This document shows, piece by piece, positions 10,561 to 26,888 of a stretch of 64,000 bases of DNA (position 1 is its first letter; every line of letters starts with the position of its first letter). The notes beneath the pieces are model-generated. The model saw only the letters and a list, made by a program, of their open reading frames with translations. It made no database searches and was not told the DNA's origin. A program made the translations under genes and the position numbers. The stretch spans positions 10,664,001 through 10,728,000 of the forward strand of contig OX485806.1 of the NCBI GenBank assembly GCA_950295325.1, written 5' to 3'. This stretch comes from Polytrichum commune (taxonomy: Eukaryota > Streptophyta > Polytrichopsida > Polytrichales > Polytrichaceae).

Positions 10561-13500
10561 TATGATGGGTTACATGAACAATTAGGTGTCACCAATTGGG
10601 AATACGGTTGTTGTCCGATATGGTTGAGAATTTCATTTTTTCCTCTCGTTGTATAGTGCCCTTCTATTTGACATAAGTTACACGTCTGGTGCAACATATA
10701 TACCGAATAAGGCAAAGAGGCAAGTTCTTAGGCAAAGATGTCACTGAAGTTTCAAGGCTGGCCCTGCTTACGAGTATACTAACTCTTGATAAACTTCATG
10801 TTGCGTGCTTTGCAGCTGAAAAGAACTTTACACACAGGTCTTTTGAAATGTTTCTACCAGGCTCTTTGAGAGTAGGGGAAATTTGTGGAGATGCCAGCAC
10901 TGTGTGGCTACCTGTTGAAAAATCTGGAAATCTTGGCATTCGTCGGTTTCGAATCTTACCTCCAGTTCAGATGGGTAGACGATCGTCCAAAATTGCCATC
11001 AGAAAGGTGTGATTTCTCAGAGCACTTTATGCTTTCATGTAGAGGCTATTGCTTCTTAACGCTAGAGCAACATTGATTCCTTAACACTAGAGCTCAAGTT
11101 GGGAGCTAGAACTTGCAATTTCTGGGAGTTTGATACTTTGAATTGACAAGCTTTTATCCAAAGCTCAAACTATTGAGAGCATGACCAATCTTCAAATTCT
11201 CAATAGTTTGAGCAAGTGTAAAAGTGACCATGCTTAAAGTGGGATATCAAAAGGGGGATGATACTAAACAAAGTATCAATCATGGCAAGCCAAAGAATGC
11301 TTGAGAGCCCATTGGGTCTAGGCTCATAAATGAGACCTCGAGCTATTGACATTCCTAATCTACCTTATGGAGGTAGCTTAGGATTTTGACTGAGAGCTTG
11401 ACAAAAATGATGGAGAGCTTGTTGTAGTCGTTCCACATGGGATCCATCAGGGTGCCATCTAAGCATTGTAAGCCCAGTAAAATGTTCAAGCTCTCAAGTG
11501 GAAAGCTCATGTAATGTGGACTTGATTGCACAAGTGTGTGTAAGAGGCTCCCACCAATGAAAAGCTCCTCTCTTTGAGCTCTCAACCTCTCTAATGTAAA
11601 GGGGGCCCTTAGCCCTATTAGCCATTCCATATTCTCTATTCTGCACATGCTGGTACTTGAGTATTAAAGGTTCTTTGGAATTGTTTGTCATGGAGGTGTG
11701 TAGGGTGTTCAAGATCAGAAAAAAGCTAAACTCTATGGCAAGCTTGGAAAGCAGATCATTACAGTGTATGTGCCCATATCCCATCTTCATAGGGGTTTTT
11801 CTAGTTCCTTCCTTGTAGCAGAAGACTTGTTAGTATTTGTCAAGAATACATTTAGATTAAAATATAGTTCAATCATCAGATCAAAATCACAATACGCTAC
11901 ATTTTTCAATAGGATAATGTTTGAAACTTCAAATTCCTAATTGAGAATGATTGTGGGTGGCCGGCGAGCAGAGTGAAAGAGGGAGGACCCAATCCAGCTT
12001 CAAATGCAGCATTAGGAGTTCTATTACAACAAGCAAAAGATGCTGATATCCCAAAGGACATCATTGAGCGCAACATTAAGAAGGCCACAGATAAGGGACA
12101 ACAAGATTTTGTTGAACTGACATATGAAGTGAGAGTCTTTGCCTTTCTTATTGCCTTTTAATTTTTATTTAATGCCTAAACCCTGTGAATAAATGGAGCA
12201 GTTGGGTGATTGTCAATGGTTTAAGCATAATCCTCATTTGACCCTATTTGTCACCACTTGTCAGGAAACAAAGATCTCTCATAGTGTTGGGGCTGCCTGG
12301 CACTAAATACGTTGATATTCGTTCTATTTGTTGTTGGTCAAGTCTGGAGCACTTGCTTGAAGGTCGTTGAGGACATGAACCTTAACTCCAACGGTTCCTG
12401 AGGATTTTGGAGGACAACATTGCCTCCCTCATACTCGAGGAGACTGGTTATCTCCAACGAATTTAGAATACTCTCTACTAACATTTCATACTCTTGTTCT
12501 GTTATAAATAATGGTTCTTGTCTGTGAAGAATTCTTGAGCACTTACTGCTTGACTGCCAGGTATATGGGCATGGAGGGGTTGGATTAGTGTTGGAAGTTT
12601 TGACGGATAACTTCAATCGGGCGGCAGCAACTATACGTGATGTTGTCAAGAAAGGTGGAGCGAAAATGGCAGACTCAGGATCTGTGCTGTTTAATTTTAA
12701 ACGTGCAGGTGTGGTATACGTGAATGCTGACAAAGTAGAAGGAGATGATCTATTGCTTGCAGCCATGGATGCAGGTGCCGAAGATGTTGTGGAACCTTCT
12801 ACCTCTGAAGAGGATGATGACTATGAAGTTGAAGAAAAGTACTTCACCTTATGCCCTTTACTGATGAACATCATGTGAAAGTTATAATATGTCATAAAAT
12901 GAAGTATGTTTGTATTAGAGTTATCCATAAAGTCTCCGGGTCAAACTCTGGGTGAGTTGGCTAAAAGGTGGGTTTGAGAGCTTGTGCATAAAATCACCCA
13001 AGTTTTTGGAGGGCTTAATCGACATGCTCAAAGAGTGGGGTTGGGCTATAAAAAACAGCTATCTAGCTTGTCATAGTAGGATGGGGTGCGCCAAGCTAGC
13101 CTTGCATAGGTCAAGGTGGGGTTTAGGGTGAGGGGTCTCATGGGGTAGACCTTATTTTAGATCCTATAGTTTTCTCAATGAAATGAAATTGATTTTAAAG
13201 TCCAGGAAGGCTAATGGGACTGAAAGTACATTAGGATGGTTTCAAACTAGTTATTCTCTAGAGTGGTGGAGTGTGGTAGCTTTTGTGAGATAGAAGCTAA
13301 TGTTAACTTGTTGGTCTAATTGAAAGAAAGACTTGAGGCTCCTTGGAACTACGTTCTCAAATAGTGATGGAAACTTAGCTCCAATGGGGTTGTATAGGGG
13401 GCATTCCAACACAAAATTTGTCTCATTTTCAACTGCATTATAAGAGCAAAAGTGGCATAGTCTAGTATCTCTAGAGATAGGGATAATTGTCCATCGTCTA

Positions 13501-15059
13501 GTTTCAATGACAAGTCTATGGTTCGAGGTGCGGTAGGCAACAATGATCTTGCGTTGTGGTGGAGTCAACAGTTGCTTCAAGTAAAATTCAGATTCGTATT
13601 TAAGAAAATCCTTGAGATGGAGGTAATCTAGTTTCTTCCCATAGAGATGGAAAGACTTCCACTCTTTAGCAATGCTTTTGGGATAGAAAGAAGAAGTCCA
13701 AGGAATTTCACCCATGTTTGAAAATGAGGCTCCAACATAAGATGTTCTATTGAGCTCTTAATAGAAGTACTTTGAGGCACCAAACTCCTAGTTTGGTCTG
13801 AGCTACTTTGCAGATAACTCTAATACTTTCCAGCAGACAGAGCAAGCAGATGACTCCTAGGGGTGCGACTATGCCTTTTACAAGCCCTAGTCTTCTAGAA
13901 TGCAACTAGATTCAACCTTGAAAAACCTGTAATGGTTCGAGAAATCTTTGTACTGAATCCGTTTACCGTCACTGAAGGTTCATCCTAAATCTTCTAGGAT
14001 TCAAGTGAAGACAAATATGCACCAAAGATGACGAGATTGAATCTGAATCCTGACAACTACACTTCCAGGTATAGATGTTTGGGACAGGAATGACCGAATC
14101 ACTGTGGTTGACTTTATGTGCAGATTCTTCAAAGTTATCACCCCAGTAGATCAATTTGCATCTGTGCGTGCAAGCTTAAAAGGGGCAGGCATTGCCGTTG
14201 ACACTGAAAGCTCTGGATTGGAACTAATTCCAGTGTCCATCATTGAGGTAGCACTTGACTATCTTGTCTATTCATGACTCTTCTTGATGTATTGTAATAT
14301 AGTATCTGGTCGTCTGTCTCTGAAGGTACTTAGTGCCACTTTACACTAAGGCCAAGGGCCATGACCAGAAAATCATGAGGGCCCTTTAAACTCATCCGAA
14401 GGTCATACCATGGAAATCTGAAACTGAAATTTTCATGGTCATGAGCCTTCAAGTGTAGTATAAAGACATACTTGACCAGGCTATCAATTAAAGGGTATTT
14501 CATTACCATCCTATTCACGTGGGTCCTTCTACACAATAAGTTCAAAATAGATTAAGGGTTGAGAGATTTTGAAGTGTCATGGTCTCCCGGTTATGTGTTA
14601 GACCCACCTCAAATCCGGTAGACCATGAAACATTATCCATTTCATGTCATGTAGGACTCCACATAGGTTTTAATCCATTCCAACTTCTTTGGTCCCGTAG
14701 GCCCTCAAGCTCTAGTGTAAAGTGAAGAAAGACAGTCTTAGCATTTTCCACCAATGTGAGATTTTAGATTTCAATGGTCACATGCCCTCAAGTTCAAGTG
14801 TAAAGTGCCCCTTAGCTCATTGAGAAGCATTATGGATGGCCGTTGACATAGGAGTGTCAAACGTCAACCATTTGTTACTTTTGATTGTAGCTCCTGAACT
14901 ATATGTCATAAGTGTTTTTTGGTTAGATTCTTACACGCCATTAAACATGGGGCTCATATTGTGCAGGCTGAGGGGGAAGTGGAGGATCTAAATAAAGCCC
15001 TAATTGACAAGCTTCTTGAGCTGGATGATGTAGATGCTGTGTACTCAAACCAGAAGTAA
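9495..15059 (+). CDS. YebC/TACO1-family translation factor, organelle-targeted
   Basis: Exons: 9495-9669, 10816-11006, 11704-11765, 11972-12128, 12561-12838, 14124-14247, 14967-15059. The split codons all close correctly, giving 359 aa and a TAA stop. Exon 1 is Arg- and hydrophobic-rich with no acidic residue before the middle, like an organellar presequence. The family signature MGRRSSKIA ends exon 2 (residues 111-119). It is followed by the YebC core: DQKKAKLYGKLGKQI, EGGPNPASNAALG, DIPKDIIERNIKKA, YGHGGVGLVLEVLTDN, VKKGGAKMADSGSVLF, FKVITPVDQFASVR and a C-terminal LDDVDAVYSNQK. Bacterial YebC proteins act on translation at difficult sequences, and human TACO1 supports mitochondrial COX1 translation. 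The plant organelle served cannot be read here. Exon 1 is inferred from its strong donor (CTAG|GTAAGA) and its phase match to exon 2. An alternative start is the ATG at 10848. Confidence 0.9.
10526..10556. repeat. (TC)n microsatellite in intron 1 of the TACO1-like gene
   Basis: About 15 uninterrupted TC dinucleotides. Confidence 0.95.
11163..11213. repeat. Perfect 16 bp hairpin in intron 2 of the TACO1-like gene
   Basis: GCTCAAACTATTGAGA at 11163-11178 is exactly inverted as TCTCAATAGTTTGAGC at 11198-11213, with a 19 nt loop. It may be the core of a small foldback repeat. Confidence 0.7.
13251..13715 (-). pseudogene. C-terminal fragment of a non-LTR retrotransposon polyprotein, antisense in the TACO1-like gene
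   Basis: A 154-codon open frame on the minus strand inside intron 5. Residues around 85-110 carry a Cys-x2-Cys ... Glu-Cys pattern (LCHFCSYNAVENE, then FVLECPLYNP) after a segment resembling HRLVIETRRW. This resembles the C-terminal zinc-binding tail of LINE polyproteins. There is no reverse transcriptase domain nearby, so it is a truncated insertion. It is oriented against the host gene. Its sequence differs from the large LINE at 37-47 kb, so it is probably another family. Confidence 0.6.
14333..14811. mobile_element. Tourist-like (PIF/Harbinger-type) MITE in intron 6 of the TACO1-like gene
   Basis: The ends are inverted (GTGCCACTTTACACTAAGG on the left, AAGTGTAAAGTGCCCC on the right). Both sides are flanked by TTA (14330-14332 and 14812-14814), the 3 bp TWA target duplication typical of PIF/Harbinger elements. 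It is 479 bp long with no coding capacity. Related termini occur at 28982-29484 and in NOC4 intron 1. Confidence 0.75.
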
Positions 15060-15466
15060 ATTTAATTTTAGCCATGCATGTCATTCATCAACGTGACTGT
15101 AATCTCCTGTAAACTGGCACTGCTCCACTTGATAGATGCTGATGTGATATGTGCACTTGACCCACAAACTTTTGGATATATTATCCAGAAAGTGGAGGCC
15201 AAAATCATCATGGATCATTTCACAATTATTTCTCCCCTAGTAGGCCAAGTTCACTGAGCCCTGCTTGGGTGGTATAATGGCATGGGTGAAGCACAGAGCC
15301 CAACCAACTATGAAAGGCACTGGTTGGGAGAATTGGCTTCTGAATTTCAACCATCTCTGAAACGATGTTTCAATCAAAACCTGCTTATTTGTCATTCAAC
15401 TTCACAACCGGAACACTCCATCATGAGGCTTAAAGGTACGCCTACTTTCAAGAGTATGAAGATTAC

Positions 15467-15700
15467 TACACTGGTTATCCTAATTAGTGTATGTTACTAT
15501 TTGGAGTTACATAGTGCAATAATGTCTTACTCAAGAGTTCAACTTTTACGAATGAAAGTTCAATAGGTTGTTTGGACACTATAGAATATAAATGACTTTG
15601 CTTGGTAAAATACTACATTCTCATAAAATAGTTAGAGCAGTGCGTAACTCCAAATAGTAACATGCACTAATTGGGATAATAATTGGGATAATCAATGTAC
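15467..15700. repeat. Palindromic MITE-like repeat, family M1, copy 3
   Basis: Left end CTACACTGGTTATCCTAATT and right end AATTGGGATAATCAATGTAC are inverted relatives. The inner arms GGAGTTACATAGTGCAATAA and the complement of GAGCAGTGCGTAACTCC also pair. Confidence 0.65.
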
Positions 15701-15784
15701 TATAAATTTCACAAGGTAGAGGTAGATGAAGAACAACAATAAACAAACTATGCTTATGCTTGTTTCATGTAGAAGGGTGGATGA

Positions 15785-16150
15785 ACTAGGTCTATTTTGA
15801 TATAAGGTCTGTGGGCCTTATGTGGCCACTCTTCTTAATTGGGCACATATATTTAAGTGATAAATGGCAAGGCTTGTAGTTAAGAATGGATGCCACATAT
15901 ACAAACATCATAATAAGATTGGACTACGTGCTCACAATGTAGAGACTATTCTAGATTCAATTGTGAACATAATTGGGAGGGTCTATGTACCCACTTCAAG
16001 TTTAGATGAAATCCTCACTCCTCACTCTGCCCTCTTATAAGTTTTGCATGTCAATTCCGATTTTGAAATTTGAAATGATAATCTTGGTGATTTGTCATTG
16101 CTAATTGGATAAAAAAAATTAAAAAATTCATGATTTGATCAAAAAGCCAA
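15785..16150 (+). repeat. Dispersed repeat family A, copy 5
   Basis: The most complete copy besides the one at 4790: TTAATTGGGCACATATATTT, GCAAGGCTTGTAGTTAAGAA, AAGATTGGACTACGTGCTCA, AATTGGGAGGGTCTATGTAC, followed by the tail TTTTGAAATTTGAAATGATA. Confidence 0.6.
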
Positions 16151-17262
16151 AATGTACGTACCCTAGATTTGCATAGTATTGCCAATTGTTAGCACAATCA
16201 CTCATGAACTTCTTGTGGGAACACTTAGTGTAAAATAGTGAAATGGGCCTTAGTGAAATAGACACTACATATTCTATTTCAAACAACATGGACTTTGGAA
16301 TAGTGTGGAATAGAGTGAATCACATCAAGTGCAAATGTCTTGGTACCCTTTGACCAAGTAAACATGTGTTTTAACGCTTGCAAGGAGGGTTGATCCAAAT
16401 TGTCATAATCTTTGCAGTAATAGCTTCAAGCCTTTTAGGCTTTTAGGGTTAAGTACCCACTATTAAATAACCACCATGTTAAGGCAACCCAATGATTTTA
16501 CCTTATTTTGTAATATAGAGTTTAACTTACTACTATTAGAGGAAAGTGAGGGATGATTGTATTTACCTATATGGAGGGCGCAAACATCAAGAGTGGGCCC
16601 ATAAGTGTCTATGATTTCTTTAAATCAATTCTAGGCACTTTTGGTGCCTATCAAACTAAGGGAGGTTATAAACTACACTATATAGCCTTATTAGTGTGAG
16701 CCAAAATAATTTTCTAGAGCTCATGCTAATTCTCATAATGAGAATTAATGTGGGCCACATTAATTTTCAGCCCATGCTAATTTTCCTAGAAGAAAATAAA
16801 CTTGGGTCACTTTAAATGATTTTCCTAGAAAAAATTATGTGGATGATATTTTATTTTGTGCTATTTTGTGCTACTTTTGTCCTATAGCTGATATTTATTG
16901 TATTGATTAGAATTTTTTATGAAGACTTATGGGGAGACCCAAGATATTGGACCCACATTGATTCCACATTGATTAGGAAATTAGTATGGCTAATTATTTC
17001 CATGCTAATTTTCCACCCACAGTAATAGGACTACTTAGTGTAGTGATCTATATAATACACATGGCCTTGACTATAGGGACTTTGGATACATTCCAATTGA
17101 CTCTTTCTATTGTTGGGCATTTCATTTCACTTTTCTATATATAATAAGTCAAGGTGTGATTCTAAGCAAGGGCGATATGTATTAGTCCACAAATTGGACA
17201 TCTTCAAGAGACCATGATAGTTTTTAGATGATGGCCCATACGCATGAGTGGAAAAATTGTTT

Positions 17263-17305
17263 GAGGGTTTAAGGGTTTAAGGGTTAAAGGGTTAAAGGGT
17301 TTAGG
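17263..17305. repeat. Degenerate telomere-like array
   Basis: Five tandem units of the type AGGGTTT/AAGGGTTA on the plus strand, a variant of the plant telomere repeat TTTAGGG, at an internal position. It is short and impure. Confidence 0.55.
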
Positions 17306-18193
17306 ATCCTAGTACTGGCTCTTCTAGGCTTTGCACTTGAATTGAGCAAGTGGAAATTTAGTGTGGAGCTACAAAGCAATTTTTTTTGTTTTTGATATTA
17401 TAATTGTAGTCACCAATTTATTCAATTTGAAAAGCAAATGATTGCTATTCAAGAAGTGCTACAATGCCCTACAAGATTGCTTCTATCCCCCATGTTGTGC
17501 AAAGACAATGGAGTAGAATGGACTTCAATCAAGCAAATCCTTGGTACTAGATTTGTGAGGATGAAAAGGGCATTTTTGACATTTTCTTTAGTCATAGTTG
17601 TAGGTCAATGAAAACATTGTTGGTCATTTCTTTGCAACTAGCATGGGCCACAGTTCCGAGTAGCAAGAGAAGAAACACAAACATTGGCCTTACGATTGAT
17701 GTGAATTTGAGCATGTTGGCCTCAACTTGTTCAAGAGTGCCCTTGGTACAAGATAAACTTTACTACTTACCATGCAAAAGGTGGGCCTTGGTGAAGTGTC
17801 ACATTACAATATCAAAGTTTCCCTATATGGGAAGTAGCGGTGGTGCTTGTTTCCCATATAGTTTCCATCATTTGGTAACGACTAAGTGAGATATTTGATC
17901 GCAATTTGATATATTATTTTCGTCGATCGTTTAAAATTACTGATGGGTTTGTGTAGCAGTGATAAGAAGCAATACAAGAGTTCCTTTGGAATATGAGAAC
18001 AATAATTATTTTAACAATAGATGAGGTAGTTACTCTGGTGCAAAGAGTTGAGAATGCCAATCTAATAATGTTGGGAGATGTAGCACTAATCCATGTGCTT
18101 TATGGTTTAGTTACAACGACTGAAAGCAAACTAAGAGAGTAACACTATGTTGGTGAGTTTAGATGAAAATGGTCACACACATGCACAAAATGA

Positions 18194-19099
18194 CTACACT
18201 AAATATGATAGTTATGCCCCCTTCCCACCTGGCTTTACCAAATAACCAAAGTCTTTCCTAAAAACCGGGTAAAGCTCCCTCGGTTATAGCTGAGGCATCC
18301 GGCTATCCCAATGCACCTACAAGAACTTGCTCCGGAGATTTTCAAGTAGCTTTCAGTTAAGTAGCTTTCACACATGTTCATGGTTTTATCTACCAAGCAA
18401 TGAATGTTGGGTAGTTTTTGTCCCATCCCCAAATGCCTTACTACTCACCTATCTTACCATTGGTTTTTGTTAATGGAGCTCCTGGTGCCCTCATTGCTAA
18501 GACTAAAAAGCAACCGATCACAAGGGCGGGAGGTGACACTTTTAAAGGTTGTATATTCTTGCCTCATGTTTAGGTACCGATGGGAGGGTCGGTGCTGGAG
18601 GCTTAAAACCTCCACTTGTAAGCCATGCCACATCATTTGCCAACAAGGCTCGGCACTAGATAATGTCGATGGTGTGAAGGATGGGTTGTTAGAACCAACT
18701 TTTATTTAGTCTTAGCTAAAGTCAGGTAGGAAGGGGGCATTAGTGTCATATGGATTTGATGTCACTTTGTTAACTTTCAGAAGACACTTCTTATGAATTT
18801 AGTGTAAAAATATTGTCATGGATGATGGATGGGTTCATCCATTGGCCAAAACCCTACCTTCTTTTGTCAGCAACTTGTGATGAGATATTGTCATGGGTGA
18901 TTGGAAGTTGGACGAAAATTCACTTGGTAAGTGACAGTAATTGCAACAGAGTGAATCTATAATCCCACAAAAAATTTACAAGGAATGACAAAATGATGTT
19001 GGGTTAACATCTAGTGTTGGTGACACTATACCACAGTTTACAGTTAGTATTGAGCAAGACAATTGGAATTGGTGACACTAGATATCATATTTAGTGTAG
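18194..19099. mobile_element. Family B TIR element, interrupted by a nested MITE
   Basis: Perfect 17 bp terminal inverted repeats: CTACACTAAATATGATA at 18194-18210 and TATCATATTTAGTGTAG at 19083-19099. Setting aside the outer C/G, the ends are flanked by TA on both sides, as expected for a TA-targeting element. Without the nested insertion the element is about 380 bp and non-coding. Its right half (GGTGACACTA, AGTATTGAGCAAGACAATT, CATGGATGATGGAT) recurs near 28724-28870 (inverted) and 49415-49698, and its left half near 47774-47850. Confidence 0.75.
18215..18739. mobile_element. PIF/Harbinger-type MITE, copy 1 (nested)
   Basis: 525 bp with imperfect terminal inverted repeats (TGCCCCCTTCCCACCTGGCT and the complement of AGTCAGGTAGGAAGGGGGCA). 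TTA occurs on both sides (18212-18214, 18740-18742). A 499 bp copy in opposite orientation lies at 55647-56145, also flanked by TTA/TAA. No transposase is encoded, so it would depend on an element elsewhere. It sits inside the family B element and is therefore younger than it. Confidence 0.85.
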
Positions 19100-19730
19100 C
19101 ACCCAAGCTTTTTTCTTGAAAACTGCCGGTTTTGCAGATTGGTGCATATCTGACTTGCCTTTGTCATACAAACAGATCAGTGCTCACAGGCTTTCGATAA
19201 TTAATGCTAGCAAAAACAATAGATGCTTCTCCAGTAAGTCAGATAAACATATCATCCAAGCTTGTTATTTAACCACACATGGCAAACTAGATTCACAGAG
19301 CTTGCAATAACCAAAGTTTGTATATAAAATTGGTCAAAGCAGGGTCCAAGCTAACCATAAACATGTGAATTGTTTCATTTGTTTCACTGAAAGTTTTTCA
19401 CAACAGGTGAAATGCATCTGCTATTGAAAATATTTTACATGTATCCTTATATACAGACTACAATTGAGATAGACCTGAAGATGCACCAAAAACAGCTTTA
19501 GTTCCAAAGATTTATAATAAATCTGAGTTGAGGTATACAGTGGAGTGAATTACTTTCAAACCCAGATGAATGAATTAGTGACACTGAAGTGCTTGGCTCT
19601 CAAATTCTGCTTCAGTCTTCACCTGTTGTCAAGTACAAGATTTACTTGCTATGCAGAGGCACCTCCTTTCACCTTGTACAATAAAATAAAGGCCATAAGA
19701 CCGTGATACCTGTGTAAAGGCCAAGTTGAG
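19100..19730. other. 3' flank of the aminotransferase gene
   Basis: No exon is visible downstream of the minus-strand aminotransferase stop at 19731. The stretch probably includes its 3' UTR. Confidence 0.4.
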
Positions 19731-24086
<4,356 letters not shown>

Positions 24087-24207
24087 GTCTCTACTACGCT
24101 AACAGATGTGTTCTTCCTCTGCAAAAGTCAATACAAAAACACAGCCTCAGGAACATCAGCAACGTTACGTATGTTATGTCAAGTGTCTTCACACCTCTGC
24201 CACTTGT

Positions 24208-25015
24208 CCCATCACAACAAACCTCACGACTTCCAAGGAGATTGATCATACAACAATTTCTGACAACAGAGGGTTTGTTGACCCCTGTTTCTCCACCTCA
24301 TAGTCTCGGATGCAACAAATAGCCTGTTCGCAATGTTTTACATTCAAATTAAGAGACAATCAAAGTGGCTTCAGCTGAAGAAACATCAAACATTCCGTGC
24401 TTTTTGGCTTGGAGTGCCTCAAAAACATTTGATTAGCTAACAGCTGGAACTCTCTGTGGCGTATCTTCAATCCAGACATGCGAATGAATGGTTTGGCATG
24501 GTAATCTTGTAAGAAGGAAATTATCAATAAAAAGAAATAAAGAGCCATCAACTACAGTAAAGAAATTGCTTCTATAGAACAAATCTAATAAAAAACGGTC
24601 TCAGGAAAAACAAGGGTAGTTGGAATATCAAGTATCTTCAAACCTATACCAAGCGTCTCACAACAAATCTCAAGACCTCCAACGAGAGAGATCATACAAC
24701 AATTTCTGAAAACAGAGGGTTTGTTAACCCCTGTTTCTCCACCTCGTAGTATCGGATGCAACAATCAAATAGCCTGTTCGTAATGTTTTGCGTTAAAATT
24801 AAGAGACAACCAAAGTGCTTCCAGCTGGAGAAACATTAATAATACCGCGCTCCGCGGCTTAGCATGCATCAGAAATTGAATAATTGGTTTTCAGCTGGGA
24901 ACTATCTATAGCATATCTTCAATACGGACACGCGAATGAATGTTGTGGCATGGTACTCTTGTAGCAGGAAATTTCTCCATGAAGGGAAGAAAAGAGGCCT
25001 CAAATACAACGAAGA
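24208..25015. repeat. Diverged tandem duplication upstream of PAT (period about 445 bp)
   Basis: The segment from about 24208 to 24560 is repeated at about 24655-25015. Shared landmarks in order are GATCATACAACAATTTCTGA, ACAGAGGGTTTGTT, CCCCTGTTTCTCCACCTC, TCGGATGCAACAA, AGCCTGTTCG, TTCAATnnnGACA and GCATGGTANTCTTGTA. It lies 120-930 bp upstream of the PAT start codon and so may carry duplicated promoter or 5' UTR sequence. No coding content is apparent. Confidence 0.75.
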
Positions 25016-25530
25016 GGATCGCTTCGTCTCATCATCACTTGATTTAATTTGCTTCCTCTCCGCAGAAGTTATGATGTTTTTATATCTCCGGTGATTCTTT
25101 TGCGGCAGACCAAGATGCAAACACACACGACCTAAACGTAGAGGAAACTCTCAATACTCAAAGCCAAAATCCTTCTCTTGCAAATTTCGATTGCAATGTG
25201 GTGCATCAAACCGTCACAATAAAGCATAACGAAGAAATCAGGTTCCACCGAACACTCATCGGCCAATCAGGTAGTAGAAACTAAAACAGATTACTTTCTG
25301 CTTCATAAGCTCAAAATTTCACATCCATTCCAAATTTACAGCAACCACTTACAGAAGCTGCGGATTGCAGGGCAGAAAATGCCAAACAGCGGCTCCAGAA
25401 CCCGAGAAAGAAAAAAACTGGAGGTGATTCAGTGGAGCACATTGAAATGTAAGAGGTTCTTCTTTATAGATTTCGTTTTGCAATGCAAACCTGTGTCAAT
25501 TGGAGGGCTGCGTGCAAATCGGAGTCCAAA

Positions 25531-25647
25531 ATGGCTGCCCCTCGCTCGCTTGCTCCTTCGTCTGCCTTCATTTCTTCACCACAACGAGCCACTCTCTCAC
25601 ACAGCTTGACCAGAAGGATGAATGAAAATATTGGTCTTCGTCAGTAG
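25531..25647 (+). CDS. Short ORF with transit-peptide-like start (doubtful)
   Basis: A 38-codon frame begins MAAPRSLAPSSAFISS and continues with Arg, Ser and Thr but no acid for the first 25 residues, like the start of a plastid transit peptide. The local DNA is richer in GC than its surroundings. It could be a first exon whose downstream exons are lost, a remnant, or chance. No follow-on exon was found. It lies 1.4 kb upstream of PAT in the opposite direction. Confidence 0.2.
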   Translation: MAAPRSLAPSSAFISSPQRATLSHSLTRRMNENIGLRQ

Positions 25648-26888
25648 ATGATAGTCATCCATAATTTCAAGAGCTTCCAATTTGTTGCATCCAAAAATAA
25701 TATCATAATTAGTGTAGCAAGCGCACTTGAATGTCAAGTATCACTCTAATAGTGAAGTTGTTGATCATTATTGTAATCTAGTATACATTTCAAAATAGGG
25801 TAAATGACATAATTACATATGTGACACTAAAATATCATAAATGGTGCACTTGTGTCAAGAAAGATGAGAATAACATGCATGTAAAAGAATTTCAACAAAA
25901 CCTTGATTCTAGGCGGGCCATGTTGGATACTTCATCATTGACATGCCAAAACATTCTTGATTTGTTCGATGGAAATTATATTTGGTCCCATTCTCTAAAG
26001 ATCCAAGCATGGAGTTATGAATTTAACGCTTTTCTTAGAAAGTGCTACATAATAGTAAAGGCACCAAAGCAAGAACTTTGACCTTTTTGGACGTAGTTGA
26101 CATGAAGTCAAACCACCATTGTAGCCGGGAAAAACAACACGAATAGCCACCATAAAGCCGCACCGTTTAGGGTATTTAGTGTCACGTACACTATTTGAGA
26201 AGAGGGCCTAAACTAGATACCTAGATGTCTCAAAGTGCCACATCCGTTGATTGCAATATGATACTATTCGTCAACATCAGGGGGGAAATTTTATTAAGTG
26301 AAAATATACTTACACTATTGACATTCTGTGTAGCACATTGAGATATTTGAGATGATAGTTTTGTGTTTTAGTATGCAAAAAGGAAGATAGTATTGAGCAT
26401 ACTAATTGCAAGTGTCATGAGTATACACTTTAGTATGCAAGAGGTAGATAATTTTGAATGTACCACTGCCAAGTGTCATTTGTGTACACTCTAGTCAAGT
26501 TGTAGACCATTGTGTAACATAGGCATACACCACACAACACTATTGAACATACTTATGCACAAATATTAGAGTAGAGGCGCCCATAACCGATCACTTAAGA
26601 GACTGTGTGCCAAATTTGGAGAAGTACGAGGCGGTGCAAAAAAAAATCCCCATCTAGGAAGATAGAAATCGTGAGGACTGCAAGTTTTTGGTTATTTCAT
26701 TCCGTAAATTGAAATTATTGTGAATTTCTTAAGCCCAAAGTTGGCCCGAACACATTACCAAAGTCTAGAATCTGCCAACATCGCTCATTTTGAAAAGAAT
26801 TCCTCCTCACTTAACACTCCAAATCGGGGACATGTGCCATAGCACAATCGACTCCCTAGTAAATATACTACACCGAAGTTGGAGACTT

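Larger units (their letters stand above)
15060..18193. other. Intergenic stretch with dispersed repeats, no gene recognised
   Basis: AT-rich DNA between the TACO1-like gene and the aminotransferase. Apart from the M1 and family A repeats and the telomere-like array listed separately, no exon, RNA gene or conserved domain is visible. The open frame at 17608-17889 has no recognisable features. Confidence 0.55.

Noticed and set aside
10689-10847. Extending TACO1-like exon 2 upstream from a GTG start
   Set aside because: An acceptor at 10815 (TTTGCAG) joins in phase to a strong donor at 9669, which provides an ATG and a presequence.
18404-18709. 101-codon frame as a gene
   Set aside because: It lies wholly within the PIF-type MITE; the second copy at 55.7 kb has a different, broken frame, so there is no sign of coding constraint.
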